Assembly: GCF_028583425.1 (NCBI RefSeq)
Contig: NC_072792.1
Coordinates: forward strand, 158,354,676 to 158,418,675
Reading direction: 5' to 3'
Length of the DNA: 64,000 nt
From: Eublepharis macularius
Taxonomy: Eukaryota > Chordata > Lepidosauria > Squamata > Eublepharidae
The position numbers and the translations under genes were made by a program. The notes beneath the pieces are model-generated. The model had not been told where the DNA came from and did no database searches. It saw only the letters and a program-made list of their open reading frames with translations. Each line of letters begins with the position of its first letter. The stretch's first letter is position 1. Below are positions 22,511 to 32,450 of this stretch, one piece after another.

Positions 22511-23380
22511 TTACCTGTGATAATGTGATAACCATTCATAGTCTCTATTCAGTCCCAGCTTGACAGAGTCAAATTTGCATATGAATTCCAATTCAGCAGC
22601 CTCCCGTTGGATTTTGTTTTTGAAGGGTTTCTGTTGAACCACAGCGACTTTTAAGTCTTTGGTGGAATGTCCTGGTAGATTGAAGTGTTCTCCCACTGGT
22701 TTTTGGACGTTTCCATTTCTAATGTCAGATTTGTGTCCATTTATTCTTTTGCGTAGAGGTTGGCTGGTTTTTCCAATGTACAGAGCAGAAGGACATTGTT
22801 GGCACATGAGGGCATATTTCAGATTGGAGGATGAGCAGCTGTAAGAGCCAGAGACAGTGTAGTTGATGCCATTGGGTCCTGTAATTGTATTCCCTGGGTA
22901 GATATAGGGGCAGAGCTGGCATCTGGGTCTGTTGCAGGGCCTGGTACCTGTGCTGGTGACCCTGCTGGCTGATTCATGATTGTAAGTGAGAAGTCGTTTA
23001 AGATTGGGGGGCTGTCTGTAGGCAAGGAAAGGTCTTCCACCCAGGACTTCTGAGAGAGAGGTATCATTTTCCAGGATGGGTTGTAGCTCCCTGATGATAC
23101 GTTGGATGGGTTTGAGCTGGGAGCTATAGGTGACAACCAGTGGTGTTCTGTTGTTAGTTCCTTTAGGTATGTCCTGGAGCAGACTGTTTCTGGGTACTAG
23201 TCTGGCCCTGTTGATTTGTTTCTTTACTTCATTTGGTGGGTACTGTAGTCTCAAAAATGCTTGTTGTAAATCTCTTAAGTGTGTCTCGGTCGAGAGCATT
23301 GGAGCAGATACGGTTGTAACGTAAGGCTTGGCTGTAGACAATAGACCGAGTGGTATGTTTAGGGTGGAAGCTGGAGGCAT
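22511..23380 (-). pseudogene. Penelope-like linker and GIY-YIG endonuclease
   Basis: Meaningful from about residue 30 (HLRDLQQAFLRLQYPPNEVK), in register with the RT frame after a one-step frameshift. It contains LKYALMCQQCPSALYIGKTS then QPLRKRINGHKSDI: a CxxC, then YIG and the conserved Arg/His of the GIY-YIG fold. The Glu region (GEHFNLPGH) follows and the chain ends LGLNRDYEWLSHYHR. This nuclease nicks the target for primed reverse transcription in Penelope-like elements. It is open to its stop, so decay is mild. Confidence 0.85.
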
Positions 23381-23840
23381 GTAGATATGAGTATCGGTCT
23401 GTTGGTTTCCGGTATAAGGTGGTATTTATTCGTCCATTATGTAGTTGTACAGTGGTGTCCAGGAAGTGTACCTGTTGTGTAGAGTGGTCCAGGCTTAGGT
23501 TGATAGTAGGGTGAAAGTTATTGAAGTCCTGATGAAATCTCTCAAGGGCTTCCTTCCCATGGGTCCAAATGATGAAGATGTCATCCAGGAATCTTAAGTA
23601 TAGTAGTGGTTCCAGTGGATGGGAGCTGAGGAAGCGTTGCTCCAAGTCCGCCATGAATATGTTAGCATATTGTGGTGCCATGCGTGTGCCCATGGCTGTG
23701 CCATTAACCTGTAGATATAAGTTGTCACCAAATTCGAAGTAATTGTGAGTGAGTACGAAGTGACAAAGTTCAGTGGCGAGGTGTGCTGTGGTTTTGTCCC
23801 TCCCCTCCTCTTCTGTATTTGACCAGTTCGGATCAGGCAT
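23229..23840 (-). pseudogene. Penelope-like RT, C-terminal half
   Basis: 203 residues: NLYLQVNGTAMGTRMAPQYA is the RT motif after the fingers (QxxGxxMGxxxSP-like), and YLRFLDDIFIIW holds the catalytic DD of the palm (F-x-DD form typical of Penelope and telomerase-like RTs). FLDTTVQLHNGRI and TTLYRKPTDRYSYLHASSFH follow as in Penelope-like proteins. The N-terminal RT motifs are lost at the 5' truncation, where the element meets its inverted end repeat. Near 23290 the frame shifts into the following ORF, so the chain is broken. Confidence 0.85.
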
Positions 23841-23890
23841 CTGATGAAGAGAACTTGATTCTCGAAAGCTTATGCTACAATAAAATAAAA
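23798..23890 (+). repeat. inverted end repeat with hammerhead-like motif (right)
   Basis: Plus strand: CTGATGA 23841-23847, GAAA 23864-23867, GCTTATGCTA 23868-23877. This is the mirror of the left end. There is an extra A at the base of helix II and no clear helix I, so ribozyme activity is uncertain. Confidence 0.5.
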
Positions 23891-23900
23891 CAAAATAGTC

Positions 23901-24582
23901 TGATTTTTTAATTTCAAAAACTGAGAACTATAAAGATTCATCATGCCAGAACAATGTAGACTAGTGACATTCCATAACAATCTGAACAATATGCAAAAGG
24001 TGATTTTTGAGGTACCAAAGAGTATTTTTAATTAGTAAAGTTACTGGATAAGAGAAAATATATTGCCTAGCAACTTTTTTTATTTCCCTGCATTAAATAC
24101 AGATCTTCACAGGAGGCTTTCAAGAACACCTTTGAACCAGATCAAATATTCAATACAGCTTAATTATTTTGATAGCTTGTTTTAAACGCTTATCAATCTT
24201 TCCCTGCAACTTAAGAAAGTCTTCCATATATAACATCTGTCCTATTTTACAAAGATAAGAGGTTTTTAAAATCAATTTGGGCAAATCTTTGAATAGACTA
24301 CTACCTAAATTGTAGCCATTACAGAAGAATAGGCAGAGGAAAAAATGGAAGAGAGGAGAATGATGTAAGCTGCTTTGGTCCCCATTGGGGAGAAAGATGT
24401 GGTATATATATGACGTGTATAAATGACTAAAATGTTATTTTCCCTTTCAATGAGCAATGTTTTCTTTATGTTATTTATTTATAGTTATAGCCTGCCCTAT
24501 CTCAAAGGCTCAGAGTGAGTCACATACGAGCCAACATAAATAGGAGTTCCTAATGGAATTATTCCAAAGTACTGTTCAGTAC
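23901..24582. other. no gene; LINE-type tail at 24360-24420
   Basis: AT-rich DNA. aagctgctttggtccccatt then ggggagaaagatgtggtata (24370-24410) looks like a LINE 3' terminus of the CR1/L2 group. Nothing else recognised. Confidence 0.4.
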
Positions 24583-24805
24583 AACAACAACAACAACTGC
24601 GCTTATATACAGCTCATCTAGACAGATTAGTGCCTCACCCAGAGTAGTGAATAAGTTAGTGTTATTATTATCCCCACAATACAGCTGGGGCTGAGAGGAG
24701 TGGCTTACCCAAGGCTACCTACTGAGCTCATGGCAGTGGTGGGATTCAAACCCACCACTGTGAGTGATTTGCAGCCAAACTACTTAACTACTATGCTGGT
24801 CCCAC
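24583..24805 (-). repeat. tRNA-derived SINE, copy 2
   Basis: Same family as 215-430: acaacaacaactgcgcttat at the left, GGGATTCAAACCC (24741-24753, B box on the minus strand) and gccaaactacttaactacta at the head end. Confidence 0.75.
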
Positions 24806-25097
24806 ATCTGATTTTCTACTAATATTGATTTTTATTGATGACACACATTTTAATTTAGTTGTTTATTCCATTACACTATGAGGTATAACATTACTTTAAA
24901 AATCATATTAGTAGAGAAGGGGGTGGAGCGATGGCGATGGACGCAAAGAACTGAAGCTCCCAAGCCCTTTCCTCTCCCTAAAAGCAATTTGAAGGGTCTG
25001 CTTGCCTACCGATCATAAATAATGATAAGGAAGACAACTGGAACTAAAAACAAACAAAACGCTACTGAATCTCCATTGATGAAAGCTTTCTTCCCAC

Positions 25098-25318
25098 TAG
25101 GGTTGCCAGCCTCCAGGTAGTGGCTGGTTATCTCCCGGAATTACAACTGGTCTCCACGCCACAGAGATCAGTTCACCGGGAGAAAATGGCTACTTTGGGG
25201 GGTGGACTGTATGGAATTATGGCATGCCAAGGTCTTTTCCCTCCCCAAACCCCTTATTTCCTCCAGGTTTCTCCCCTCAGATCTCCAGGAATTTCCCAAC
25301 TTGGAGCTGGCAACCCTA
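25098..25318. mobile_element. hAT-type MITE in L1 ORF1, 8-bp TSD
   Basis: 221 bp with perfect terminal inverted repeat TAGGGTTGCCAGC / GCTGGCAACCCTA and duplicated CTTCCCAC at 25090-25097 and 25319-25326. It breaks the L1 ORF1 near its start. Confidence 0.9.
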
Positions 25319-25886
25319 CTTCCCACCCAGTGAGTTAACTGTGAAGGAGAGGCCTGGGAAGCAGCGGGAAGATAAAACGGCAGCCCTGCAGACAGAAAGC
25401 TCTGAATGCCAGGCTGCTGTAACCAAGAGCGATTTAGCTGAGTTTATGGTGACCTTGGAAATAACAAGCAACCTTGTCCAATTGATAGATCCACTATCTA
25501 AACAACTAAAAGAAATTAGAGACGCTTTAACTGAGGCAGCTAAAGCAGCACATACAGCCCTGGGGTTGGCAATCACTCAGCAAGAGGATATTAAAAAGCT
25601 GCAAACCTCAGAAGAAAATATGCAGAATAGAATATTGGATCTGGAATTAAAACTGAGGCAGAATAACGTGAAATTTGGAGGCGGCAGAAGAAAACACGGA
25701 TCTCGTGACCTTTATTTCAACATGGCTTGCAAGGACCTTAGATCTAGAAGACAGTGTAGCACGAGTCATCACAGCATTTTGCCAAGGCCCTCCACCAGCA
25801 TCCAAAAGCAAAGCTAGACCCCCGCGGGATATTAATGTGCAATTCCTCCACCCAAGAACCAAAGATAAGATCCTTAACGTAGCATG
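25319..25886 (+). pseudogene. L1 ORF1p fragment (coiled coil and RRM)
   Basis: After the MITE the frame reads KSDLAEFMVTLEITSNLVQL, KEIRDALTEAAKAAHTA and NMQNRILDLELKLRQNNVKF. These are heptad-rich sequences ending at the NNVKF/NNLRF junction that precedes the RRM in L1 ORF1p. After a frameshift near 25680, TWLARTLDLEDSVARVITAF and PRDINVQFLHPRTKDKIL represent the RRM and the start of the C-terminal domain. ORF1p is the RNA-binding trimer of L1. The MITE and the frameshift make it non-functional. Confidence 0.75.
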
Positions 25887-26034
25887 ATGTAAAGGGGGGC
25901 TTGAAATGAGTAAGAAAAAGATGTCTTTCAAGATCTTCCACCAGAAATCCTACAAAAACGTAGACATCTAAAAGCAATCACCAAGACCCTGACAGAGGCA
26001 AACAAGATATAGGCAGAGTCGTACTTCAAACCTA

Positions 26035-26258
26035 TTGGGGGCAGAGCCTGGAGAGCGTGGGGTTTGGGGAGGGACCTCAGCTGGGTACAATGCCATGAGT
26101 CCATCTTTCAAGGCAATTATTTCCTGTAGGGCAACTGATCTGTTGCTTGGAGATCTCTTATAATTCCTGGAGATCTCCAGCCACCACCTGGAACTACCAC
26201 GAGATCAATCGTAGTTCTGGGAGATCTCTAGCCACGGCTTGGAGGTTGGCACTCTTAG
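26035..26258. mobile_element. degenerate second copy of the gggttgcca MITE family
   Basis: Shares cctggagatctccagccacc, gagatca..agttctgggagatctc and ends ggaggttggcactcttag, a decayed form of the TGGCAACCCTA terminus. No clear TSD. Confidence 0.5.
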
Positions 26259-26639
26259 TACTACTACAGTGCAATTTCACTGCCCCTGCACAAAAGCTGT
26301 TAACACTCTTCACTAAAGATGGCATTGCACTAGCTAGGAACGACTCAGCCTCCATTAGGCGGGGCGTCTATTAAATCGAAATGAAGAAGCTGGAATCCTA
26401 GCTCGAACTTTTTAGTACTAGAAATGTTTGAAGATTAACATAATAAGTAAAGGAGCCTTTAAAAAACGGATTATGGTTACTTAATTATGATTGTTTTTAA
26501 GCTACAATGATGCTTGCAAGGGACAAAAGCCCTTCCGAGTTAAATTGCTGCTAGAGTATAAAGCCACGTGATATGTATTACGGATTCTTTTGCCCCTCTG
26601 TTTTTTATCCTAATATAATACGCAGGCGCACTGCGTTCC

Positions 26640-26875
26640 ATAACCAAAACAGCTGCCGGTAGATTCAAACCTCCTGCGCTTGCGTATTAACGTCCAAAGA
26701 GAAAAGGAGGCAGGGCTTGCAAAAGAGAGCGACGCTGTGAATCGTCAGTGGGTAGCGTTCCTTCCGCCATTTTGATTTTTTTCTCCCTTGTAGGTGGCCG
26801 AATTGAGCTGCGAGCCTTCCATCCTCACGGCGCCGGGCATCGTCCAGATCAATCACCACCCACTAAACTCGGAAC
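26640..26875 (+). promoter_or_regulatory. PSPC1: PSPC1 promoter and 5' UTR (CpG-rich)
   Basis: CpG density rises from about 26620 through exon 1 to about 27560. There is no TATA box, as in housekeeping promoters. ccgccattttg (26764-26774) is a YY1-type motif (reverse complement CAAAATGGCGG), commonly found just downstream of the start site of TATA-less genes. The start site is probably within about 26700-26780; the exact position is inferred. Confidence 0.65.
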
Positions 26876-27256
26876 ATGTCCGCCAGCAGGAACCTCAAGC
26901 AAGTGAGGATCGAGAACAGCTCCCCGGCGGCAGCCCCTCCAATGAGCATGGTGGGCGGCGGCAGTATGAAAGGGCTGCGGGGACTGGAGCAGCAGCCGCC
27001 GCCGCCACCTGAGAACGAAGCAGCGGCCATGGGGATGGTCAAGGAGGAAGAGGAGGCGAGCAGCGGCGGCTTCACCGTCGACATCAAGAGCTTCCTCAAG
27101 CCCGGGGAGAAGAGCTACACGCAACGCTGCCGCCTCTTCGTGGGGAACCTGCCCACCGACATCACCGAGGAAGACTTCAAGCGCCTTTTCGAGCGTTACG
27201 GGGAGCCCAGCGAGGTCTTCATCAACCGAGACCGCGGCTTCGGCTTTATTCGCCTG
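26876..27256 (+). CDS. PSPC1: PSPC1 exon 1 (coding): N-terminus and most of RRM1
   Basis: Paraspeckle component 1, a DBHS-family nuclear RNA-binding protein that dimerises with NONO or SFPQ, sits in paraspeckles, and acts in transcription and RNA processing. Exon 1 gives 127 residues from ATG 26876: [13 protein letters not shown] (the NLKQVRIE box is characteristic of PSPC1), a Gly/Pro/Glu-rich variable stretch with PPPPP (41-45) and EEEE (57-60), [20 protein letters not shown], and RRM1 from about residue 85 with RNP2 (LFVGNL, 87-92) and RNP1 (RGFGFIRL, 120-127). Donor site CTG|gtaagag; phase 0. The next in-frame stop lies in the intron. It differs from NONO and SFPQ by the short N-terminus without long Q/P tracts. 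Confidence 0.95.
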
Positions 27257-27733
27257 GTAAGAGACCTCCCTAAGAAGATGACACCCCCCCCCGCCCCATT
27301 TCTCTGCGTCTCTGCAAGAGGAGAAAAAGGGGGTAAAATGCCAACGCCGTTATCCTTTGTGAAGCATTTCACTTGTAGCCCCCCCCCCCTTCCCATTTCC
27401 CTCGGTGCGAGGCCGGTGTAGAATCCCCGTCCCGCCCTTCCCCTGAGGGAGATTCTGCAGCAGACACAGCGCGCGACCCTCCCCCCCCCCCCAACCGCCA
27501 TGCACGAGGCGCCCTTTCCCCGCGCTTATCTGCGCACGCTCGAGAAGGGGGCGTTTTCTGTCTCCCGCCTCGGTGTTACCAGTGACTGCCCTGTGTGGTC
27601 CATCCTGCAGGATTTCTCCCCTTTTGTTTCCTTCCTCACGCGTAAGCTTTTATGTATTGCGGCTGTTAAAATTCATTCTTTCTCTTACGTTATATTACTT
27701 ATATTTACATACATGTTTTTATATATATATATA

Positions 27734-27765
27734 GAGGCACCCAAGGTTGCTGCTGACAGTCCTAA

Positions 27766-27799
<34 letters not shown>

Positions 27800-28178
27800 A
27801 ATTTTATATTAATATAATTTTTAATACTCTGTAACATTACATATATGTTATATATAATTTTATATATGTGTATGGGTGTATTGATGTGCTTATATACTAC
27901 TCTAGTCAGATTAGTGCCTATTCAGTGCAGTTAACAAAGTCGGTGTTGTTATCCCCACGATGCAGCTGGATATATACATAAAACGTATGTACATATATAC
28001 TCCCAGAGACCGTTTTCTGTTAGTTAAACGCCCTGATCACTGGCAGGGAAATGTATCCAGGAAGCAAACCTGGGCAAGAGTAGGGTTATAAGATTCGATG
28101 TTAAATGGGGTTTTGTTAATTTAAAAGCCAACTTTTTGCCTCATGGAGGCACCCAAGGTTGCTGCTGACAGTCCTAAA
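27734..28178. repeat. 33-bp exact direct repeat, 379 bp apart
   Basis: 27734-27766 and 28146-28178 are identical (gaggcacccaaggttgctgc...cctaaa). Between them lie (TG)n, AT-rich DNA and a partial SINE (27880-27970, agtcagattagtgcc, ccccacgatgcagctgg). Likely a local duplication. Confidence 0.8.
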
Positions 28179-28499
28179 ACACAGTTGTATTCCAGACCTT
28201 AATATGGTATCAGGGCCATCCCTTGGGGGAAACAAAGTAGCTTCCCCCTTGCCATGTACATAAATGGCAGTTTTCTCATGGTTTTGTCCCTGTTTGTTCC
28301 CTGAAATATTTCATGGCCTGTCTCGCTTCAGCTGTCCTGCTGCCACTCCTAGCCATTGTCCTCATTTTTGTTCCTCCTCTTCAATCTGCCGCCTACTATA
28401 CTGCCTCCTTATCTATATATTTGTATGTGTAATAGGAATGCACTTCCTTAAAACAAAGTTGGAAGTGCTTGAACTTCTGTTACCATACTTCTCTGTAGA

Positions 28500-28625
28500 T
28501 CAAGATGAGTAGCCTTGTTTGTCTGTAGTAGTAGATAAGAGCAAGAGTCCAGTATCACCTATAAGACTTAAGAAAATTTGTGGTAGGGTAGGAGCTTTTG
28601 TGAGTCAGGGCTCACTTCTTCAGGT
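28500..28625 (-). repeat. Penelope-tail-like repeat, degenerate
   Basis: tagtagataagagcaagagtccagtatcacc and the minus-strand CTGAAGAAGTGAGCCCTG..CTCAC mirror the ends of the element at 22033-23887, with N7 of CTGANGA = A. Confidence 0.6.
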
Positions 28626-30473
28626 ACTTCTCTATGTTTTAATTCCCTTTTTGTCAAGACCATGTTCTGTTCAATATGTACACTATTATGTTTTTGTTTT
28701 CTTTAGAAAAAATTATGAATTGTTCTTCAGACTATGAATGTGTGGGGCTGAGTTGTTTACTACTAGTGATTTTAAGATGGTGGTGGGGAGAATGGGGGTG
28801 GGACTTTCCCATCTGTTTTTTCCCCAATAACTTCATCAGTTTTTCTGATGGGAGAAATAGGGAAATTTTCGGAAGCACTAAAAAACCCTCTATAAATTGA
28901 ATGAAATGAATGAAATGCTTTTGTCATACAAGGTTTTGTTTAATTAAAACATAGCTTGAAAAATTTTGGGAATTTTCGGCCTAATTTTTCTATAGGAAAA
29001 ATGGGAGATCTTGGAGAGTGCTATTTACAAACTCCTATGAAATAGGTTTTCTCTTTTGCGATGAGAAAAAAGTGATAAGATAGAATGGATCAACTCTCTG
29101 TTACTTTAGTAATGGGCATATTTGAAATTTTGCTTGTAGAAAACTCCAGCCTACATGATTTTAAATACCATAAATAGTCCAATTAATATAAATGCTAATT
29201 AAGTTGTAAGTGGTACATTTCATGATGTTGGAAGCAAAAAATAGGTTAAGGTTTAATAGGAAAATAAATGTTGCATATATTAAAATCATTAATTTTGATT
29301 GATGACTGCAGTAATCAAAATAAACACATACTCAGTAATTTGATGCAGTATATTCCCTCATGCAGGTTTATCCTATAATTTGTGGTTATTTAAATTTAGC
29401 AACTTGATGTGTTTTACTTTTCCTCCCATGTTTCTTAAAATCTATGTCTACCGAACTCTCCAGAACTTTTGAGTAAAATTATGATTAGGCTGTTAACCAT
29501 TTATTGTCTTCAGTGCAAACTGTCAGCTTGTAATGTACCCTAACTCTGTTCTGCCTGGTCTTGTACAATAGATACAGCCTAAGTGTGCTGTATTGAATGA
29601 ACAAGTATGTTGTATTACTATAAAAGGGTGTTTTGCCTAGGTGCTGCTAATATTTCACTATATGCATTTAAATTGATGCTTAATCCAGTTTTTAGGGTAT
29701 ACCAGCTAGAGCTGAGTATGCCTCTTCTCTGAAACATCCTTAGCCAGTCTAGACTATTTTTTTTTCATGTGGAGAGCTGTATTAAGCTTTCATTGGCTTT
29801 TGAAATTCCCAGATTGGTTAAAGCAAGGGGGAAGAAGGCAGAAAGTATTGGGGAATGAATAGGATATTTAGAAGTATATTGGAGCAGAGACAAGAAAAAT
29901 AGTGAGCATATGAAACAGGCATCAAGGCAGATAAGTTCCCAGCAGAAATCTGGTTAAAAAACAAGATGCAAGTAAATTCCCTTAATGTCACATATTCCCT
30001 AGTATCAGCTGTTTCAGAGCAATGCTAAAAATAATGTTGAAGAATAAACGCTTAACATGTTGATGTGTCTGTAAGTGGACTGGGGTTTTTTTGTTGCTAT
30101 TCCTGGCCAGGACCTTTTTTTTGGGTTGCTATTCCTGGCCACATATTGACCATTAAACAAATCTATATTATGTTTATATTTAAATTTGTCTTTTTTATTC
30201 TTACATACAACATAAAGCAATAATCTTAAAATAGCCATAAACCAATAAAAGAAAAACAGCAGCATTTATGAGACACATAAAAATAAAGCAGAACAAAGCA
30301 AGGTAAACTTAACATCACCAAAGATTCACAAATACCAGTGACTAAAGAATTGGTGTTTCCAAACAGTTTTCAAAAGGCATTGTGGTAATCCATTTCGGAT
30401 GTGTTTAGAACATGGATAGTCATGATGAACTTGCAGTCGGGAAGTTCTCATTTAAATCATAGTGACTTATAAT

Positions 30474-31359
30474 TAGGGGTGTGAACTCAAAAACAAAAAA
30501 GGTCCAGGTTTCAAGGATTAAAAAAACCCCAAAAGTCTGCAGTTGCATCTGACGAAGAGAGCTGTGATTCTTGAAAGCTTATGCCTCAATAAAGTTGGTT
30601 AGTCTTAAAGGTGCTACTAAACTTTTTACTATTTTGCAACTACAGACTAACATGGCTAACTTCTCTGGAAAAAAAATCCAGGATCCCTAAAATCTAGGTA
30701 AGATTCTCTGATCCAGGTTAGAGAATCCGAGATATAACTGTCCCTATAGGAAAAATGTTGGTGTGTGTGTGGAATCTTTAAGCAATCTCCGCCAAATTTG
30801 CAGGGAACCTACTCCTGATTGTCCACTAAAGACCCCCAAAATTTCAGAAGGATTCAACCCCAGGATCCAATTCTGTGGGCCTCTGAGCAAGCTTCCCCCA
30901 GGAAACATTTGCAAGGCTTTTAAATTCCATGACACCCCCCCCCCCTTGTTTGGGATTCTCTGGTTCAGTATTATGGAGAATCCCTTTAGTGAAGCAGGGG
31001 AGGGGGGAGCTTGTCAAGCTGTGGAGTTTAAAAGGTGGCTGTTGGTGGCAGCGGTTTGAAGGGTTCCTTTTGCAGCTTGCGGGAGCACAAATGGGATGGG
31101 AATCCACTCTCCCTGCTGCCTCCTTCCCTACCGCACCAGCCTTGCACTGATCTCCTGCAGCAGCACAGAGCTCGGCTCCATTTGTGCCGCTGTCCTTTGA
31201 CAACCGCGGTAGCTGCCTATGGCCAGATAATTCAGCCCAGCGAGTCCAGCTGCATAGAATCAATCTGGGGGTCAGGCATGTGATCTGGATTAACCGGATT
31301 AAATAAAGCCATAAATCTGACTTTTAAACTAGTTGCTGAACCCCAGTCGCATGCCCCTA
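30474..31359. mobile_element. hAT-like element, degenerate TSD
   Basis: Starts TAGGGGTGTGAAC and ends GCATGCCCCTA (inverted CA/TG-rich end). Flanking 8-mers CTTATAAT and CTTGTAAC match at 6 of 8. It contains a Penelope-tail insertion at about 30541-30660 and a segment (30780-30920) also found diverged at 40370-40560. Old and without coding capacity. Confidence 0.55.
30541..30660 (+). repeat. Penelope-tail repeat with hammerhead-like motif
   Basis: CTGACGAAGAGAGCTGTGAT, then TCTTGAAAGCTTATGCC, aataaagttggttagtctta and aggtgctacta. N7 of CTGANGA is C here. Confidence 0.6.
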
Positions 31360-32339
31360 CTTGTAACATGATTGAAATCATGAGAAAAGAAGTTTACTAT
31401 CCTATTTATTATTTTTGCTCTTCCCAAATAAAAATACATATTGGCTGCTGAAACTGCATAAAGCATACTAATTTAAAACTCAAGTCTTTACTAAATCTCA
31501 GTGGATTCACTTAACAGTGCAATCCTATGTGGACTTATTTCTAAGCCAATTGATTTCAATAGAATTAGAGTGGAGAAATTTCCAGAGTATTCAATTTATT
31601 ATTTTTATAAAGGGGTCACACAGTTTATTTTTAGAAAACAGTGCTTATTATCTTAAATATAGTTTGCGTTACTGCATGCTGCTGCAGGTTTTTGTACTCA
31701 GGACTGTAACGGGTATGGAGAAAGAAATATTTACATTGCTGTGACTCATGCCAGACATAACTGTATTTGGGGGACTCCCTTTCATGTACTATTAGAGACA
31801 TCATCATCCTGACATCAGTGTGGATCTTTAAGAATCTGAGAACTTGAGTACTTGGATACTAACATACTTACCAACCATCGCTAAGCATGGCCATAATTCA
31901 AAGTCTTCATCTGTCATGCATATGCAGGCTATACATCTGCCTTACATAGTATGTCCCTGGCCTTAGAATCAAAACACAGTCAGGCACACCCTACACCATT
32001 TTTGATCTTCCATAAGAATCTGAGAGCTCCAGAGCTGGGTGTTTGCCCACACTTGCAGCCTGTGTTGTTATCTCTGCAGGAAATTTGTGTTTAATTGCAG
32101 TGCCCAGGGGAAAATGTCATGTGGGTCTTACAAAGCACTTTGGGTCTTTAGGAAAGAAAGCTAAAGAACTGTTGAGAAGGGAGAATTTCCTTAAACAGCA
32201 GGTTCTACTGCACTATAATTTTGAGAAGATGGGGTAAAGGTTTGTATAAATTGAGCTTTCATAGAAAACAAAGATCTCTGGAAGCCTGCCACCTGTTCCT
32301 CTTCTATTGGGATGTAGACTTTGGCCAAAATTAGTATCT

Positions 32340-32450
32340 GCATTACTTACTGAAGAAGTGAGCTGTGGCTCACGAAAACTCATATTCTACCACTAATTTT
32401 GTTAGTCTTATAGGTGCTACTGGACTCTTGCTCTTTTCTACTGCGTTACT
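32340..32450 (+). repeat. Penelope-tail repeat with hammerhead-like motif
   Basis: CTGAAGA, GTGAGCTGTGGCTCAC hairpin, GAAA, then accactaattttgttagtct and ggtgctactggactcttgct. It keeps the perfect helix II and GAAA. Confidence 0.65.

Larger units (their letters stand above)
22033..23887 (-). mobile_element. Penelope-like element (RT + GIY-YIG) with inverted ends
   Basis: 1855 bp between copies of aaacaaaatagtc (22020-22032 and 23888-23900), a 12-13 bp target duplication. The minus strand encodes the second half of the RT and a GIY-YIG endonuclease in two overlapping frames. The ends carry a 93-bp inverted repeat (22113-22205 against 23798-23890, one visible mismatch). The left end also has the family tail (tagccgtgttagtctgtagt, gtccagtagcacctttaaga). 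It lies about 3 kb upstream of PSPC1. Confidence 0.85.
24905..26030 (+). mobile_element. L1 LINE 5' end (leader and ORF1), interrupted by a MITE
   Basis: A GC-rich leader (gggggtggagcgatggcgat), then ORF1 starting near 25080, interrupted by a 221-bp MITE, and continuing to about 25886. ORF2 is absent, so this is a 3'-truncated or rearranged copy. It ends about 0.85 kb before the PSPC1 start codon and might influence upstream chromatin. Confidence 0.65.

Noticed and set aside
26876-27256. NONO or SFPQ instead of PSPC1
   Set aside because: The NLKQVRIE start and the close match through NOPS and the coiled coil fit PSPC1; SFPQ would have a long Pro/Gln-rich N-terminus and NONO a His/Gln-rich one.
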